From contig SMMW01000622.1 in NCBI GenBank assembly GCA_004794655.1, positions 5,207,501 to 5,271,500 on the forward strand: DNA of 64,000 nt. The letters are read 5' to 3'. The notes below the pieces were generated by a model. It did no database searches and was not told the origin of the DNA. It was given only the letters and a program-made list of their open reading frames with translations. Source of the DNA: Marisa cornuarietis (Eukaryota; Mollusca; Gastropoda; Architaenioglossa; Ampullariidae). The position numbers and the translations under genes are program-made. Positions 26,050 to 37,339 of this stretch are shown here, in pieces; the first letter of the stretch is position 1, and every line of letters begins with the position of its first letter.

Positions 26050-28860
26050 AGCTGGTGGGGAGGTATGTGGAGTGTAGTTGGTGTAATGCGCATTAGAGCA
26101 CTTTCCAGGCATGGTAATGTGCAACAATATTCAATCATAATGCTGTAAGCCCTTTACCACAATTATTTCAAATGCAACTGCCCCAAAGTTTTAGTGTACA
26201 ATTTTGGTTTGAGCAGCCACTGTGTGCTTTGATGGTCATGAAATAATCCTATTAGGACTCAAGAGTCTCAAATGAACCTCTTTCTCTGGCAACCTATTCC
26301 CACCTCTTCGAAAAATGACTAAATACTGGATAATTAATAGTTTTAGAAGCGCCTGAAAAAAAACCTAAAAGCAAATGTAGTTTTGATCCCACATCTCAAC
26401 ACACTTGACCTGGATCATCACTGTAATTACCTTGTGACCTTAATCATCACAAGTCCTAGGTGACCAGGTATCTAGCATGCTGATCATGTGCTGCTCCACC
26501 AACTTATGCACAAAACTTAATTTTTCTGTAACATGCCAACACCTTGTAACAAAGAGATCTCTATCACAACTTCATAGACTTTTTTCTAAAAAGGGTCTCG
26601 TCAAAGTCACTGAAGTTCAATGAGTGCAGTACTACTTACTACAAAGGGGAGCTTCCTTTTATATGCTGTAAGCATCCATCAAGGGTGCCCCTATCACCTG
26701 AGCCGTTCAACATTTTTCTGCAGAACATCATGCATGAAACCCTCCATGACTACCACTCTTCAATATCCATCGATGAAAGGCCAATTTGCACCCTACACTT
26801 TGCAGGTGGCATCAATCTGATAGCAGGCACTAACAGGGAACTGCAAGACCTTACAACTTACAACAGTCAAGCAATGTAAGCTGGTCAGGTATGGCCATGT
26901 GACCTGTCATGACACTTCGACAATGACTTTCTTTCAAGGTATCTTGGAAGGTGGTCGATGCAATGGTGGCCAAAGGTAAAAATGGCTTAAGAATGTGAAA
27001 GAGTGGACCCATTGTCCTGTGAAGGACCTCCATCCCCAAGACAGGCATGAGTGGAGAGTCTTGTCAGCTGCCCCATCTATCCATATGCTCCCTCCAAACA
27101 ACCAACAGCAGTCAAGGGACAGATAAATGAATAAACATGCCAATAATCATAATCAAGCATACGCTTGTTTTTGGGTGTGAACATTAAAATGTAATGCACA
27201 ATAAATATACTTCACAGAATCAAATGATCATAGCACAGAACTGATACATTATGTGCAGACATTTAACATGTGCCTAACTCCTTTGTAATGGTCTACCCAT
27301 ATCAGAAAAGATGATCTAGTTGGAGCTCAATCTCCAATTTCACTTTTCCACTCCTTTGTGCTAGGTTGGGATTTTTTTAAGGTTTTGGACATTAACTGTT
27401 GCAACAACTTAACTTCCTTCTTGTGGCCCTTTTAAGTTGCTTTTCTAACCGCATGGAAGAAGTAATGTCTTATTGTAAGAATCATCTCAAATTTTCATAC
27501 CCTGAAAAGGTGTGAATACTAGAAGTACATAATTGTACTGCTATGCTTGTGTTTAAATGTCTTGATGTCTGCAAATATACATGTATTTCATATATCCACA
27601 AAAAATGCTAACAGCTTATCTCGCCATAAGATTCAAATCTGGCATTTTTGTCAAGCTTCATTCAACACGAAATTTAATGCTGCTGTCATGAAAATTTTAC
27701 ATATATAGTAGTATGGGGTATGGTATGCACAGACACAGGTACTCTCCCACCCTGTTACACATACACAATAAGAGTGCTCTCTCGAAATTTAAGTTTACAA
27801 TTTAAGTAAAAGAGAGTAACAATTTTTTTAAATCACATAAGCAGAGGATGGCACACAAAAGACAATAGGGAAACACTTGCAGTTTATCTGTACATAATCC
27901 TCTGATATGTTACATGTACAGACATTTTGGTCATCACTGTTTTTGTGAAGCAAGATGAAATGAGACCATAAAAACAGCCTGTATTGTCAGTCTCTGGAGA
28001 GTCTCATCGTTTAGCTGAATGAAGCAAATAATGCCAATAGTATTTGTGTGTGTGTGTATATATATATATATAGCCAACACTGTGGGCTGTACAAATGATT
28101 TTCAGGCACTCTGCCAATTGCTGGACACAACACTTAGCCAGACCAGTGTGGGCCTTCAGTAAACAATGGCTAATAAATGAAAAATAATTACCGTACAACA
28201 AAGCCTTTATGTGGTGAGTGCTGATTTGGCTAGGTGAGCTGGGAAGGGAACAGAAGGGAACACTTTTGCTAAGCTAGATGTAAGACTGTCTAGAAGTAAG
28301 AAAATTAAAAAGCCTTAAAAAAAATTTAAATGAAAAAAGTGTTCTATCATCAAAAATGGAAAAATATTCAAGCTTGCAGCCTCTTGTGAAAATCAGTAAT
28401 ATTCACAAATGTGTACTGAATAAAAGACCATGATTACTCAGGTCATCTGACTGGTCATGGCTTGCAGCCTCAGAGGACTGAGTCAACAGATCATGTTTGT
28501 TTATGTACCAAAGGATCATTTACACTATTTCAAGCATTCTCCTATAACTTTAATTCAGTAACATCTCTCACTAAACAGTTCAAGCTTATGTGTATGTGAA
28601 AGGGATTTGGAGAAGAGAGAGACATCACAGTCTGAAGCAGATCTGTGTCATAAAATGCTTCTGCCTGTTTCTTCCAAGATGACATCAAACGTCTGGTGTT
28701 ACAAAAGATGATATATTAAATAAGATAAGCCTACTGCATGTACAAATAACATGTGCATGTCTACCGCTTTAGTCCCAGCTCACCTAGTCGCAGACACTGA
28801 CACAAACACAGTCAGCGGTCTATAGTCTACTCACTGCAAAATGGTTGCATGAGTAGGCCT
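26050..28860. other. CpG-depleted block, possible unrecognised transcription unit
   Basis: By eye only about 20 CG dinucleotides occur in roughly 2.8 kb, far fewer than in the flanks. The composition resembles the ARP3 gene body at 49.3-57.2 kb. In molluscs CpG loss of this kind usually follows from methylation of constitutively transcribed gene bodies. I found no conserved exon on either strand. The only coding-like sequence is a LINE relic at 26590-27140. The block could be intron, 3' UTR or non-coding RNA. Confidence 0.35.
26590..27140 (+). mobile_element. Non-LTR retrotransposon (LINE) relic, reverse transcriptase and C-terminal tail
   Basis: In the plus frame around 26660-26830 the sequence encodes HQGCPYHLSR and, one frame over, PLSPEPFNIFLQNIMHETL followed by FAGGINLIAG. 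These correspond to the RQGCPLSPxLFN block and a mutated FADD catalytic box of LINE reverse transcriptases. Downstream, fragments like RYGHVTCHD and NVKEW-like residues match the C-terminal tail of the same type of element; a related tail lies at 48886-49115. Frameshifts, stops and loss of both catalytic aspartates make it dead. Confidence 0.75.
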
Positions 28861-28879
28861 ACTCATTTATCCAACATAT

Positions 28880-29800
28880 TTTTTTAAGGAGACGTGTCAC
28901 GATGTAAACAAGCTTTTCCCTTAGAAGGCGGGGAAGAAAAAAAAAACGCGTCGCCAACAACCTCAAGGCTATACCTCGTTTACACAAAATACCTAACTAG
29001 AGGTCCCGCACCTGACAGTGACGCAGCATGCACTCTCATTAGAGGTCTTCGTGGCACAGAAACAACACCTGGTAAATCTCTCGAACCAAGCAAGTTTATT
29101 AATTTTTGTATTCGCTGGGCCAGTGAAATAGCGTGAACGAAAAGGGACACCGCTTTGCTAGTGGGCACCTCGGCGACGCAGTTCTACTTCAGCGAGACAC
29201 CGAGCGAGCTAGAGAGGAGCAGCCGATCTTACCTTTTTCAACTGCACCCGTCGCTTGATCTTCCGCCAAAAGCAGAGAAATCGTTGAGGCCAGCAAAAGT
29301 AAACTCCTCAGAAATTTCAGCCCCATGGCTTTGCACCTCTTTCAGAGGCGTCCTTTTCACTCAAACCACTCTTTTTAGTGTCTGGAGCGCTCAGATCTTG
29401 AAAGTCACATTCAACACCGAGAGTGTCGAAGCCGTCGGCGAGAGTGACTTTCACGCTGCTTACAAAACTACGGATCGCGCGGACGCCCTACGCCATTGGA
29501 GTTCGCACAGGGCGCTAACTCGCCTCGTGACGTCACGTCGCAATGGGCTATTTTTATCCGCCACATGCAGACGACAGAAGCACAAGCGAAGATGTGTGCT
29601 TTCGCTTTCTGTAATCTTATAAATATATATATTTTTTTAATCTAGACATTTCTCGGTGGTTTTGTGGTAAAGAAGTAATATTTTTCCAACAAGACAGGCT
29701 TAGTGAAATTTCCGAACCTCGTTGCCTACCGCTCAGGGCTATCTTCTGTGCATATCGCACAGACGATCGCTTCTCTGCGCGTGCGCAGCCTTTTAAAAGA
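28880..29800. promoter_or_regulatory. CpG-rich region with NRF-1-type site, candidate promoter
   Basis: CpG density rises sharply to the right of about 28880 and stays high to about 29800. At 29776-29787 lies TGCGCGTGCGCA, which matches the palindromic NRF-1 consensus YGCGCAYGCGCR on the minus strand. With the CpG-depleted block immediately to the left, a promoter firing leftwards is plausible. No first exon could be identified. Confidence 0.35.
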
Positions 29801-29889
29801 GAAAGACAAAGTCGACATTACTTTGCAGAGGCGTAGGAACCAGGGGGCTAAGGAGGGGGGGCAGCCACCACCTCAGTAAGGATTCTGAG

Positions 29890-32260
29890 GATGGAATAAT
29901 AATCTTGTGTGCCCCGATCCAGTGCTTGAGATGTAATTTCCCCCGACAAGCTGTAGCGATCACTTCCCCGTATGCCTAACATGGGCGCAAAAATGGAACC
30001 AAAAATTCCCAGAAGTACACACAAAATAATCACTTACCGCTCCTTTAAAAATTGTGTGGAATCTAAATTTCTAGCTGATCCATACAACTCTCCCCTAAAT
30101 AAAATATATGATATTACAGACCCAGAGGAAGCAATCACTTACTGGCACAACCAATTTCTAATAATATACAATAAGCATGTACCAGTGCGGACCAAACGCA
30201 TAAAACACATTAAGGCCCGCTTGGTTGGACTCGGAACTCCAGGGGCCAGTTGTACAACACGTTTCTAAACCTTAAAACTGTTCTAAAGAAGCAAAATATC
30301 TTCTTAGCCATTTTGATCCATTGCAGAAAAACATACAAAAAATTGTACTGACAGGACGGAAAGTCAGACTTAAACACCTTTATCTTACTTAAAGCAGTTT
30401 TAGTTTTAAAAGTTCTAAAATTGTGATGTGCACTTTAAACTAATTATCAAATAGAGTTCAGGCCTGAAAGTGTTTAAAATTAGAAACGTGTTGTGCAACT
30501 GGCCCCAGACCGCGATCAGCGTAAGAGACACCCTTAAAAAGAGGGGCCAAGAAGCAGAGTTAAAAAATACAAAGCGTTTTCACCGCTATGAAACGAAGCA
30601 AGATGAAAAGCTACTTTAGTAAACTCGATCATAGAATGCAAGATGAACACTAAGGGGATCTGGAAAGCCATCAATCAATTAACAAGTCTAGACAAACCGG
30701 TCCCACAATTACAATACACCCCTACTCCACTAAACGTACATTTTCAGGAATCGCTACTAGCTAGGGTAGTCTCAAACGACAAGTTACAAGAAAACAAACT
30801 ACAAAGTTTCTGTAACTCAAAACAAAACCAATACTGTTCTTTGCATTCCCCCAGTGAGTGTATTGAAAGTACATCAAGCACTTACCCGACTCAAAGAAAC
30901 AAACACCAGAGGGCCTGACAGCATCGGCAGCAAAGTTCTAAAGCTCTCAGCACCGGCCATGGCTGATACCATGACCTACCTGTATAACCTCTGTATTGAT
31001 AAAACCTACTTTCCAACACACCTTAAAGAAGCAAAATTTATCCCAATACATAAATCAGATGATCTAGGTGACCCTACAAATTATCTTCCAATCTCAATCC
31101 TATCACCACTCTCTAAACCCTTAGAAAAACACATCTCTAAGCACCTACAAAAGTACCTAATAAGGCTTGAGCTTCTCCACACAAACTAATCCGGATTTAG
31201 GTCCAATCACTCTTGCCACAAAGTACTAACATCAATGGTGGAGCAATGGCCAGATAACATTAAAGACAACCACTTTTCTGCTGCATTATTTGTAGACTTT
31301 GCAAAAGCCTTTGATGTTATTGATCATAATCTGCTTATTAGAAAACTTGTATTATATAAACTAAGTACCGAAAGCACCAAACTCCTTTCCGCCTTTCTTG
31401 ATAATCGAACAGAGAGTCATTGTAAACAACCAAATGTCTGATCCTCTTGATGTCAAATTTGGTGTTCTTCAAGGCTACGTATTAAGACCTCTTCTATTCT
31501 CCATCTACATAAATGATTGTCCTCTCCAAATATCCTAACCATGTGAAATGTTTGCAGACGACACCACAATACACGCACACCACCAGCTGATTGAGCCACT
31601 TGCTTCCTTCCTACAGCTAAGCGCCGACGAGCTTCAGGCTTGGACCGAATCAAACCACATGTCACTCAACCCCCAGAATACTGAAATCCTGCTCCTAACA
31701 ACTAGTCAGAAAAGGCAAAACCTATAGCCACCCCATTTCCCAAGTATCCATATCGGCACTCAATCAATAATGGAAGCACAGTGCCACAAATTCATGGGTG
31801 TTACCATCGATAATAACTTATCGTGGTCCCAACACGTCTCTGTCACAAGCAAAAGTATCTCTAAGAAAGTCTACCAGCTGTCTGAAATTAAACATGTTCT
31901 AGACCCTCCCACAAAAAAACTCTTGTATACAACCCACATTCAGTCAATCATTGACTACCTCTCCTCCCTCTGGGACTCCGCTAGTGGTGCTTCCATGAAG
32001 CTTCTAGCAAGTGTTCAGAGGCGAGCAATTAAAGCAGTTTTACTCAAACCGAAAATACAGCCAAATGACCATTGTAAATATCTGTTTTTAGCCACCACGT
32101 TTGTACATATTCACCTTCCACTCTCTTTTGATATCTTACCTTATGATTATTACTGCTTATTCTTTCCCCGTAAAGGGCGAAGGGTAAATATAGAAATTAG
32201 CATGTTTTGCTTGCTTTACCTCTCGTTAATAAAGAATTGTCGTTGTCATTGTGATTCTTC
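29890..32260 (+). mobile_element. CR1/L2-like LINE, degenerate, interrupted by a MITE
   Basis: Coding remnants in order: the end of an endonuclease domain (SDHFPV, about 29957); a linker (YRSFKNCVESKFL at about 30030); then, after the inserted MITE, reverse transcriptase blocks GPDSIGSKVLKLSAPAM (30910-30960), FVDFAKAFDVIDHN (about 31290-31330), a degraded GVLQGYVLRPLLF (about 31460-31497), the catalytic FADDTTIHA (about 31553-31580), and the FMGVTIDNNLSW block (31790-31830). Several stops and frameshifts break it. The 3' end is near 32250, with a GTCGTTGTCATTGTG tail. The superfamily call rests on motif style and is moderately sure; that it is a dead LINE is sure. Confidence 0.85.
30243..30505 (+). 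mobile_element. GGGCCAGTTG-family MITE, copy 2, inserted in LINE
   Basis: This 263-bp element has near-perfect terminal inverted repeats of about 26 bp (GGGCCAGTTGTACAACACGT at the left; its counterpart at the right differs at one position). CAG flanks both sides (30240-30242 and 30506-30508). Removing the element and one CAG restores the LINE reading ...SELQTAISVRD..., so insertion point and duplication are fixed by the host ORF. No coding capacity. The interior contains AATGGCTAAGAAG-like and ACTTTCCGTCC-like blocks shared by all copies. Confidence 0.9.
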
Positions 32261-32675
32261 ACAAAGTACAAAAAGGTAGAGGAACCGAGAAAATGACCAA
32301 TGACAGATCTTTATTTACGATGGTAACGGAATAAGTAATAGCTATGTTGGTTTTATTTTGTTTTGTTTTGTTTTTGGGGGGAGGGTTAACATCTAGACAT
32401 TGGTCTAAAGAAAAGAAACACGTCACTGCAAAACAAATTTAAGGCGTTATTAATCAAAGAAGATTGGCACACTGACTTGCAAAACCTTGAATGTGATTAA
32501 TATGATTATAAAGTTTATCTTATTCTGAATATTACATAATTTCTTGTGAATCGATAACCGGGTGAGTAACTTTTCAATGAGTTTTGTTTCATGTTAAGTG
32601 TTGCTTTGTCGTTTAACACTGAAAGCAGCATATGGTGTGATGCTACCACCGTGTATGCGCATGTGTGTGCACGTC

Positions 32676-32685
<10 letters not shown>

Positions 32686-32707
<22 letters not shown>
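32686..32707. repeat. Poly-T tract
   Basis: A C run followed by more than 20 T residues inside the right arm of the split inverted-repeat element. Confidence 0.9.
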
Positions 32708-32802
32708 GTAATGTGCGAATGTGAGCGTCCTTTACTGTCAGCATGGAGTTTGCACTCTCTCACACCCCACAAAGCTGAGCCTCTTCCTAAGCCACTGCTT
32801 TG

Positions 32803-35248
32803 GTATCTACAGAATCAGTTATTCTCAGATGTTTCAATGCACGATGACGAAAACTGTCTCTAGTCCAATGTGCCATGAACAGCAGATCGACCTTACTCTA
32901 CCCTTAATGGTTGACGTAAATGAGCTTGATCATCATTTGTCATCGTTTTAAATTTACACATTTCTGATCCTTCTCGATAGATTGCAGTGTTCGACCGACT
33001 GCATATAAGATGAAAAAAAGAAGACGTCGGGATTGGCCGGGGTGGACACACGAGACACCTCTTTAAAAAAAAACAATTTTTTTCTAGTGCAGTAAATTAG
33101 ATTAGTTGAAAGGAAATGCACAGCAGCACTAAAAACGAATAACTAACTTAAGACATTATTTCGAAAGCGACTACACAATTTTTACGCATGATAGGTTATA
33201 TATACAGTACGACCATGATTTGTCTGGCGAGATTTGAATCACTCAACAGCGAATTACTTTCCAAAGCTGAGTGTACTATACTCACGTATATGTATATAAA
33301 CCCACAACTAGCAAGAACCTTTCTTGGCTGTCTTAATCAAATGAAAATAATTTAAAATGATTTTAAAACATTTTGAATTGCTTTTTTTTTTTTTTTTTAC
33401 AAATTTTTACCTTGAAGTAAACTTTTTTTAAATCACACCTTTGAAATTGCTTTTTTATCTTTTGTTGTGTGCAGTGGCATTTACTCGTCAGTTAAGGGGA
33501 TGCAACTTCACGACAAAGTATTTTCAAATTTTCTCCCCTGCTTCTACAAAGCTTCGCCCTCGTCAGAGATGCTTTTAGAGTACCGAATCACAGGCGCACG
33601 TGTGGTGCATTTTAAATCAGAACATTCCAAGGATTGTTAGTAGAGGATAAATCTTGCATGTCTTACCCATTGATTGAAAACTACAATTTATTCTCTTCTA
33701 CACTCCATCTGCCTAAACAGTTTAGAGGTGCTTTGTCCTTCGATCTCTTTGGGCACGTGAATAGTTGAATGGCTGATGTCATTCTGTCAGAAAATGACGT
33801 TTGTTAGTGCTGTCTTTCTCTAATGATTTATTTCTTCGTACAAACACACAATTTTCAGTCTTACTGCTGCTGCCAGTCCTCATTCCTTCAAGACGAGGCA
33901 AATCTCTTTTTAAAAAAAACCTATATAGCTACTTCTTCTTTCCTATCTCTAAGCTCAAGCATATAGTCGTGCCTCCAGATCAGTTTGAAGACCTACAGTC
34001 GCTTTTACATATAGTATTTTATATAGCTCAATATAAGCAAAATAACTGTACATCATTTTTTCTAAAATCGAACAACCTTTTTGTTACATGTATTTTCTTT
34101 CTAAGAAGAGTTGTTTTATTGCTTCTTTTTGTAGTATCGTACAGTTCACTGTAAAACTTATTTTCGTTTCGTTAGTCAGAAAAGGGATTTAATTAAACCT
34201 TTCAGTCAAACATTGTCTGGCCTTGCCACAGTTAACACAACAAAATGCAACTTAGTTTTAGGAAACAGGTACATTACCCGAGGCGTTATTTCCGTACAAG
34301 TATGATTTAGGTTCTGTTGATTCATATCTTCGTGGCAGAAATTATTTAACGATCTCCCCAACAGCCTTTGAAGGCTGAACGTAAATTATATAAATTTGTA
34401 TCCGTAAACGATCGAACTGTGAGATTATATGCATATGTGCGTGCGTGCGTGCGTGCGTGCATGAGTGTGTGGGTGTATGTGTGTGTGCGCGCGCCTCAAA
34501 GGCACTTTTACAAGTATGAAGTCTAATTAAAGAGTCGGAAAAGGGCGAGTTAGGCTGATTGCCACCACGCACGCAGGCACGCACGTACACGTACATGTAT
34601 ACACAGGGACGAATTCACACAATGTACGCACGTTAATTTCTGTTTTGACTGTAAAAACATACAAAAAACCAAATGCTTGGAAAACACGTAATATCAATAC
34701 CGTGCTGTATGCCCTTCTGCCACGAGTATGGCGCGAAAAGAAATTCTTTCCTCTATACCGGGTTGCCATGTGGAATGTTACTAAGTAAAGACTATATACC
34801 TGTTCCCCTGCTTTCTTGACGAACAGATTGGGTATATAAATACGACAGACTGAGCCACCAAAATCCATACCATCATATTTACTTTGAGAAAAAAAACTTC
34901 GATGCGAGGCATAATTGAGTTTTTATTCCTTGAGAACAAAAGCTTCTGTGCAAGGCATAATTTGTTTATTTCTTGTGTCTAATCGATTGAGTCTTATTTA
35001 GAAGTTCAAACAGCAGAAGTTGCTCCTTATTTAATTCTCTGTCTCTATGACTTTCTCTCACAACATTTACTAACCAGAGCCCATTGCATGCTTTATTCTA
35101 CAGCTCTTTGTTGCTTTGCTGCCACTGATTCGTGAGGTCTGGACGATTTGAAAACCATTTAGGGCGTACGTACAGTGTTATATCCATTTATTAAATATAC
35201 GGTTTCATTAAAAACAATAACATCTGCAGTGTAGAACTATGTGAATCT
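32803..35248. other. Gene-free stretch upstream of the first receptor
   Basis: AT-rich sequence with poly-T near 33382-33399 and a (TGCG)n microsatellite at 34437-34460. A phenylalanine/leucine-rich ORF near 33801-34154 is low complexity. Just before the receptor start, ACATCTGCAG ends at about 35230 and could be a splice acceptor for an upstream non-coding exon; this is untested. Confidence 0.45.
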
Positions 35249-36517
35249 GTGATGTCTTTTCTGTTCAACAACTACATGTCTGGACTAGACGATGGCCTTA
35301 CCAATATTTCCACAAATCCGAAATTCACCGACCATCAGGTCAGTGGCTTTACAGTCGAGCAGTCTGCGCACATCCATAATCTCGACGTCCAAACAGAGAA
35401 GACAACTCTGGCAAATGTCACCATGGCTACCTCATTCCTCCAGTTGAGTAATCCTAACGGTATTGTGAAATATGAGACATACCTTCTCTGCGAGTACATC
35501 CTGTCCTGTTGGTTAAACAATGCCATCACTCTCATCGGCGTTCCGACCAACCTCATCACCTGCTTGGTGTTCTACAAACAGGGGCTGCGCGACCGCATGA
35601 ACCTCTGCATCTTCTGTTTGGCCCTCGTCGACCTGCTCTTTGTGGCTCTCTTCCACATCCTCGGCACGTACTGCATCGTGGGCTACTTCCGACCGGATAT
35701 ACAAGACTGGTGGAAGTGGAGTGTCAGATGTTACGTCACTGGGGTGTACCGGGCTTTTCTGTTCTCTTCCGGTTGTCTGACCATGGTTATAGCCGTAGAA
35801 CGGTGTGTCTGCGTGTTGTACCCGATGAAGGCGGAGAACTTGATCCAGACGAGAACGATGGCAATGATAATATTGGGCATAGTCTTCACGATGCAGCTGT
35901 TGTGTCTCGTGTATCCCCTGAAGCTAAGTGTAGCTTCAGTGCCGAGGGCAAACAGTAATCAGGTAGACTACAAACTGTCGGTAACCACGCTCTACCTGCA
36001 AAACCAGTACATGTTTGACATCGTCGAGAACACGATAATCATGACAGTGATTCCTTTCACCACCTACATCGTCGTAGTTCTCGCCACGGCCGTGACGGTC
36101 GTTCAGCTGAAGCGAGCCCTGGCGTGGAGGCAGACGTGGGGGTCCTCCGGTAGCAACAACAGTAGCACGGCGCGGCAGAGGCTTTTGGTGAAGATGCTCG
36201 TGGCCGTCTCGTGCATCTACATCCTGCTGACGTCTCCAAACATCGCTCTTGGCATCACGCGCTCCGTGGTGGCCGAGTTTGCGGTGGACCGCAGCTACGC
36301 CAACCTGTTTCTGATCACGCATGGCGTGTATTTAGAGATGTGTATGCTCAACAGCTCCACCAGCTTCTTTGTCTATTTTGCTCAGTCGTCAAGGTTCAGG
36401 AGAATTCTGCACAATGTGATCAGCGTGCACACCACTAATAGAAGTATGCGTTCTAATGTAGTTCAGGTTTCTGAAAAGGACACTATACAGACCTCAGTTA
36501 AACAAAACGACATTTGA
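35249..36517 (+). CDS. Rhodopsin-like GPCR, candidate chemosensory receptor 1
   Basis: Single-exon seven-transmembrane receptor of 422 residues. The long extracellular N-terminus has N-glycosylation sites (NIS at 19-21, NVT at 56-58). Approximate membrane segments: 84-109, 118-140, 162-187, 204-222, 262-286, 312-332, 350-378. Class A landmarks: GVPTN ending at N101 (TM1), LALVD with D128 (TM2), C161 at the start of TM3, ERC at 184-186 in place of DRY, TSP at 328-330 in TM6, and SFFVY at 372-376 in place of NPxxY, so the usual Asn is Ser. No cysteine is seen in extracellular loop 2. The QGLRDRMNLC intracellular loop 1 and NSSxxFFVY ending are typical of molluscan chemosensory-type receptors expanded in gastropods. 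It would act at the plasma membrane through a G protein; the ligand is unknown. The paralogue lies at 42248-43441. The start is the first ATG; a second ATG follows directly. A peptide receptor is the main alternative. Confidence 0.93.
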   Translation: MMSFLFNNYMSGLDDGLTNISTNPKFTDHQVSGFTVEQSAHIHNLDVQTEKTTLANVTMATSFLQLSNPNGIVKYETYLLCEYILSCWLNNAITLIGVPTNLITCLVFYKQGLRDRMNLCIFCLALVDLLFVALFHILGTYCIVGYFRPDIQDWWKWSVRCYVTGVYRAFLFSSGCLTMVIAVERCVCVLYPMKAENLIQTRTMAMIILGIVFTMQLLCLVYPLKLSVASVPRANSNQVDYKLSVTTLYLQNQYMFDIVENTIIMTVIPFTTYIVVVLATAVTVVQLKRALAWRQTWGSSGSNNSSTARQRLLVKMLVAVSCIYILLTSPNIALGITRSVVAEFAVDRSYANLFLITHGVYLEMCMLNSSTSFFVYFAQSSRFRRILHNVISVHTTNRSMRSNVVQVSEKDTIQTSVKQNDI

Positions 36518-36788
36518 TTTGATTAGTGTCAGAAAATATGAAAGTACAGGTATATTCGCATTTTCCTCTCCAGTACCTCATGTTGTGTATCAAAAGAGCT
36601 CGTCAATATTGAATGTGTGCAGAACTAGCTCAATAATTAGATCGTTATCAGTAGTTTACGGAGTACGGGCAAATTAATGTAGTTTTTTCAGCTGGTTACA
36701 AGCGCTGTTGTGGATCCTCAGGTAACCGCAGATAATCATAGCAACAAAAATAACGTGTGCATTGTTTGGTTTACTCTTACAATGTACC
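36518..36788 (+). other. Probable 3' UTR of receptor 1
   Basis: AT-rich non-coding sequence directly after the stop. No AATAAA occurs before the transposon doublet; the first one downstream lies inside the older MITE, near 36955. The transcript may therefore end in transposon sequence. Confidence 0.3.
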
Positions 36789-37076
36789 GCAGCGGCTAGT
36801 TGTACAACGTGTTCCTAAAGTAAGAACTGTTCTAAAGAAACGGTTTATTTTCAAATATCGCTCTAACGCATGTTTAGATGCATTGCCCAAGCACATACGA
36901 AAAATTGTGCCAACGTGAACGAAAGTCTGGATTAAACAGTTTTATCGTATTTAAAATAAATTTAGTTTAAACAGTTCTAAAACTTTGTTGTGCTCCGTGC
37001 TTCTATAAAACTGATTATCTAAGCAGATCTAAGACCTTAAAGTGTTTATAGTTAGAAATGTGTTGTGCAGCTGGAT
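36789..37076 (+). mobile_element. GGGCCAGTTG-family MITE, copy 4 (old, diverged)
   Basis: Starts GCGGCTAGTTGTACAACGTG and ends GTGTTGTGCAGCTGGATC, degraded versions of the family termini. Interior blocks align in order with the copy at 30243-30505 but with many substitutions. It directly abuts copy 3 at 37080. Confidence 0.7.
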
Positions 37077-37079
37077 CTG

Positions 37080-37331
37080 GGGCCAGTTGCACAACAAGTT
37101 TCTAAACCTTAAAACTGTTCTAAAGAAAAAAATCTCTTCTTAGCCATTTTTATGCATTGCAGAAAAACATATAAAAAATTTTACTGATAGGACGGAAAGT
37201 CAGACTTAAACAACTTTATCTTACTTAAAGCAGTTTTAGTTTTAAAAATTCTAAAATTGTGGTGTGCACTTTAAACTAATTATCTAAATAGAGTTAAGGC
37301 CTAAAAGTGTTTAAAATTAGAAATGTGTTGT
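37080..37331 (+). mobile_element. GGGCCAGTTG-family MITE, copy 3 (right end truncated)
   Basis: The left end GGGCCAGTTGCACAACAAGT is intact and the interior is close to copy 2. The right end stops at AATGTGTTGT without the CTGGCCC terminus, where minus-strand LINE sequence begins. The left flank is CTG rather than CAG. Confidence 0.8.
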
Positions 37332-37339
37332 CTTTAGTC

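Larger units (their letters stand above)
29826..32797. mobile_element. Split inverted-repeat element enclosing a LINE
   Basis: The left end CAGAGGCGTAGGAACC at 29826 and the right end CTTCCTAAGCCACTG ending at 32797 match the two ends of the intact 141-bp MITE at 18269-18409. The right part also retains the CTGTCAGCATGGAGTTTG core. The outside flanks are both CTTTG (29821-29825 and 32798-32802), a 5-bp duplication of the same length as in the intact copy. The simplest reading is one small element later opened by insertion of the LINE at 29890-32260 and other sequence. Confidence 0.55.

Noticed and set aside
30854..32279. LINE open reading frames as host genes
   Set aside because: They carry reverse transcriptase motifs but are broken by stops and frameshifts.
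33186..33260. A fourth copy of the minus-strand SINE
   Set aside because: Only a short GGCGAGATTTGAATC similarity was seen; too weak to call.
33801..34154. 117-codon hydrophobic ORF as a membrane protein or degenerate receptor
   Set aside because: Its Phe/Leu richness follows from T-rich DNA, and no receptor motif (GVPTN, ERC, NSSxxFFVY) can be found in any frame.
35335..36438. Minus-strand and alternative-frame ORFs inside receptor 1, and the same in receptor 2
   Set aside because: They are shadows of the strongly conserved receptor frame; their arginine- and histidine-rich compositions have no domains.
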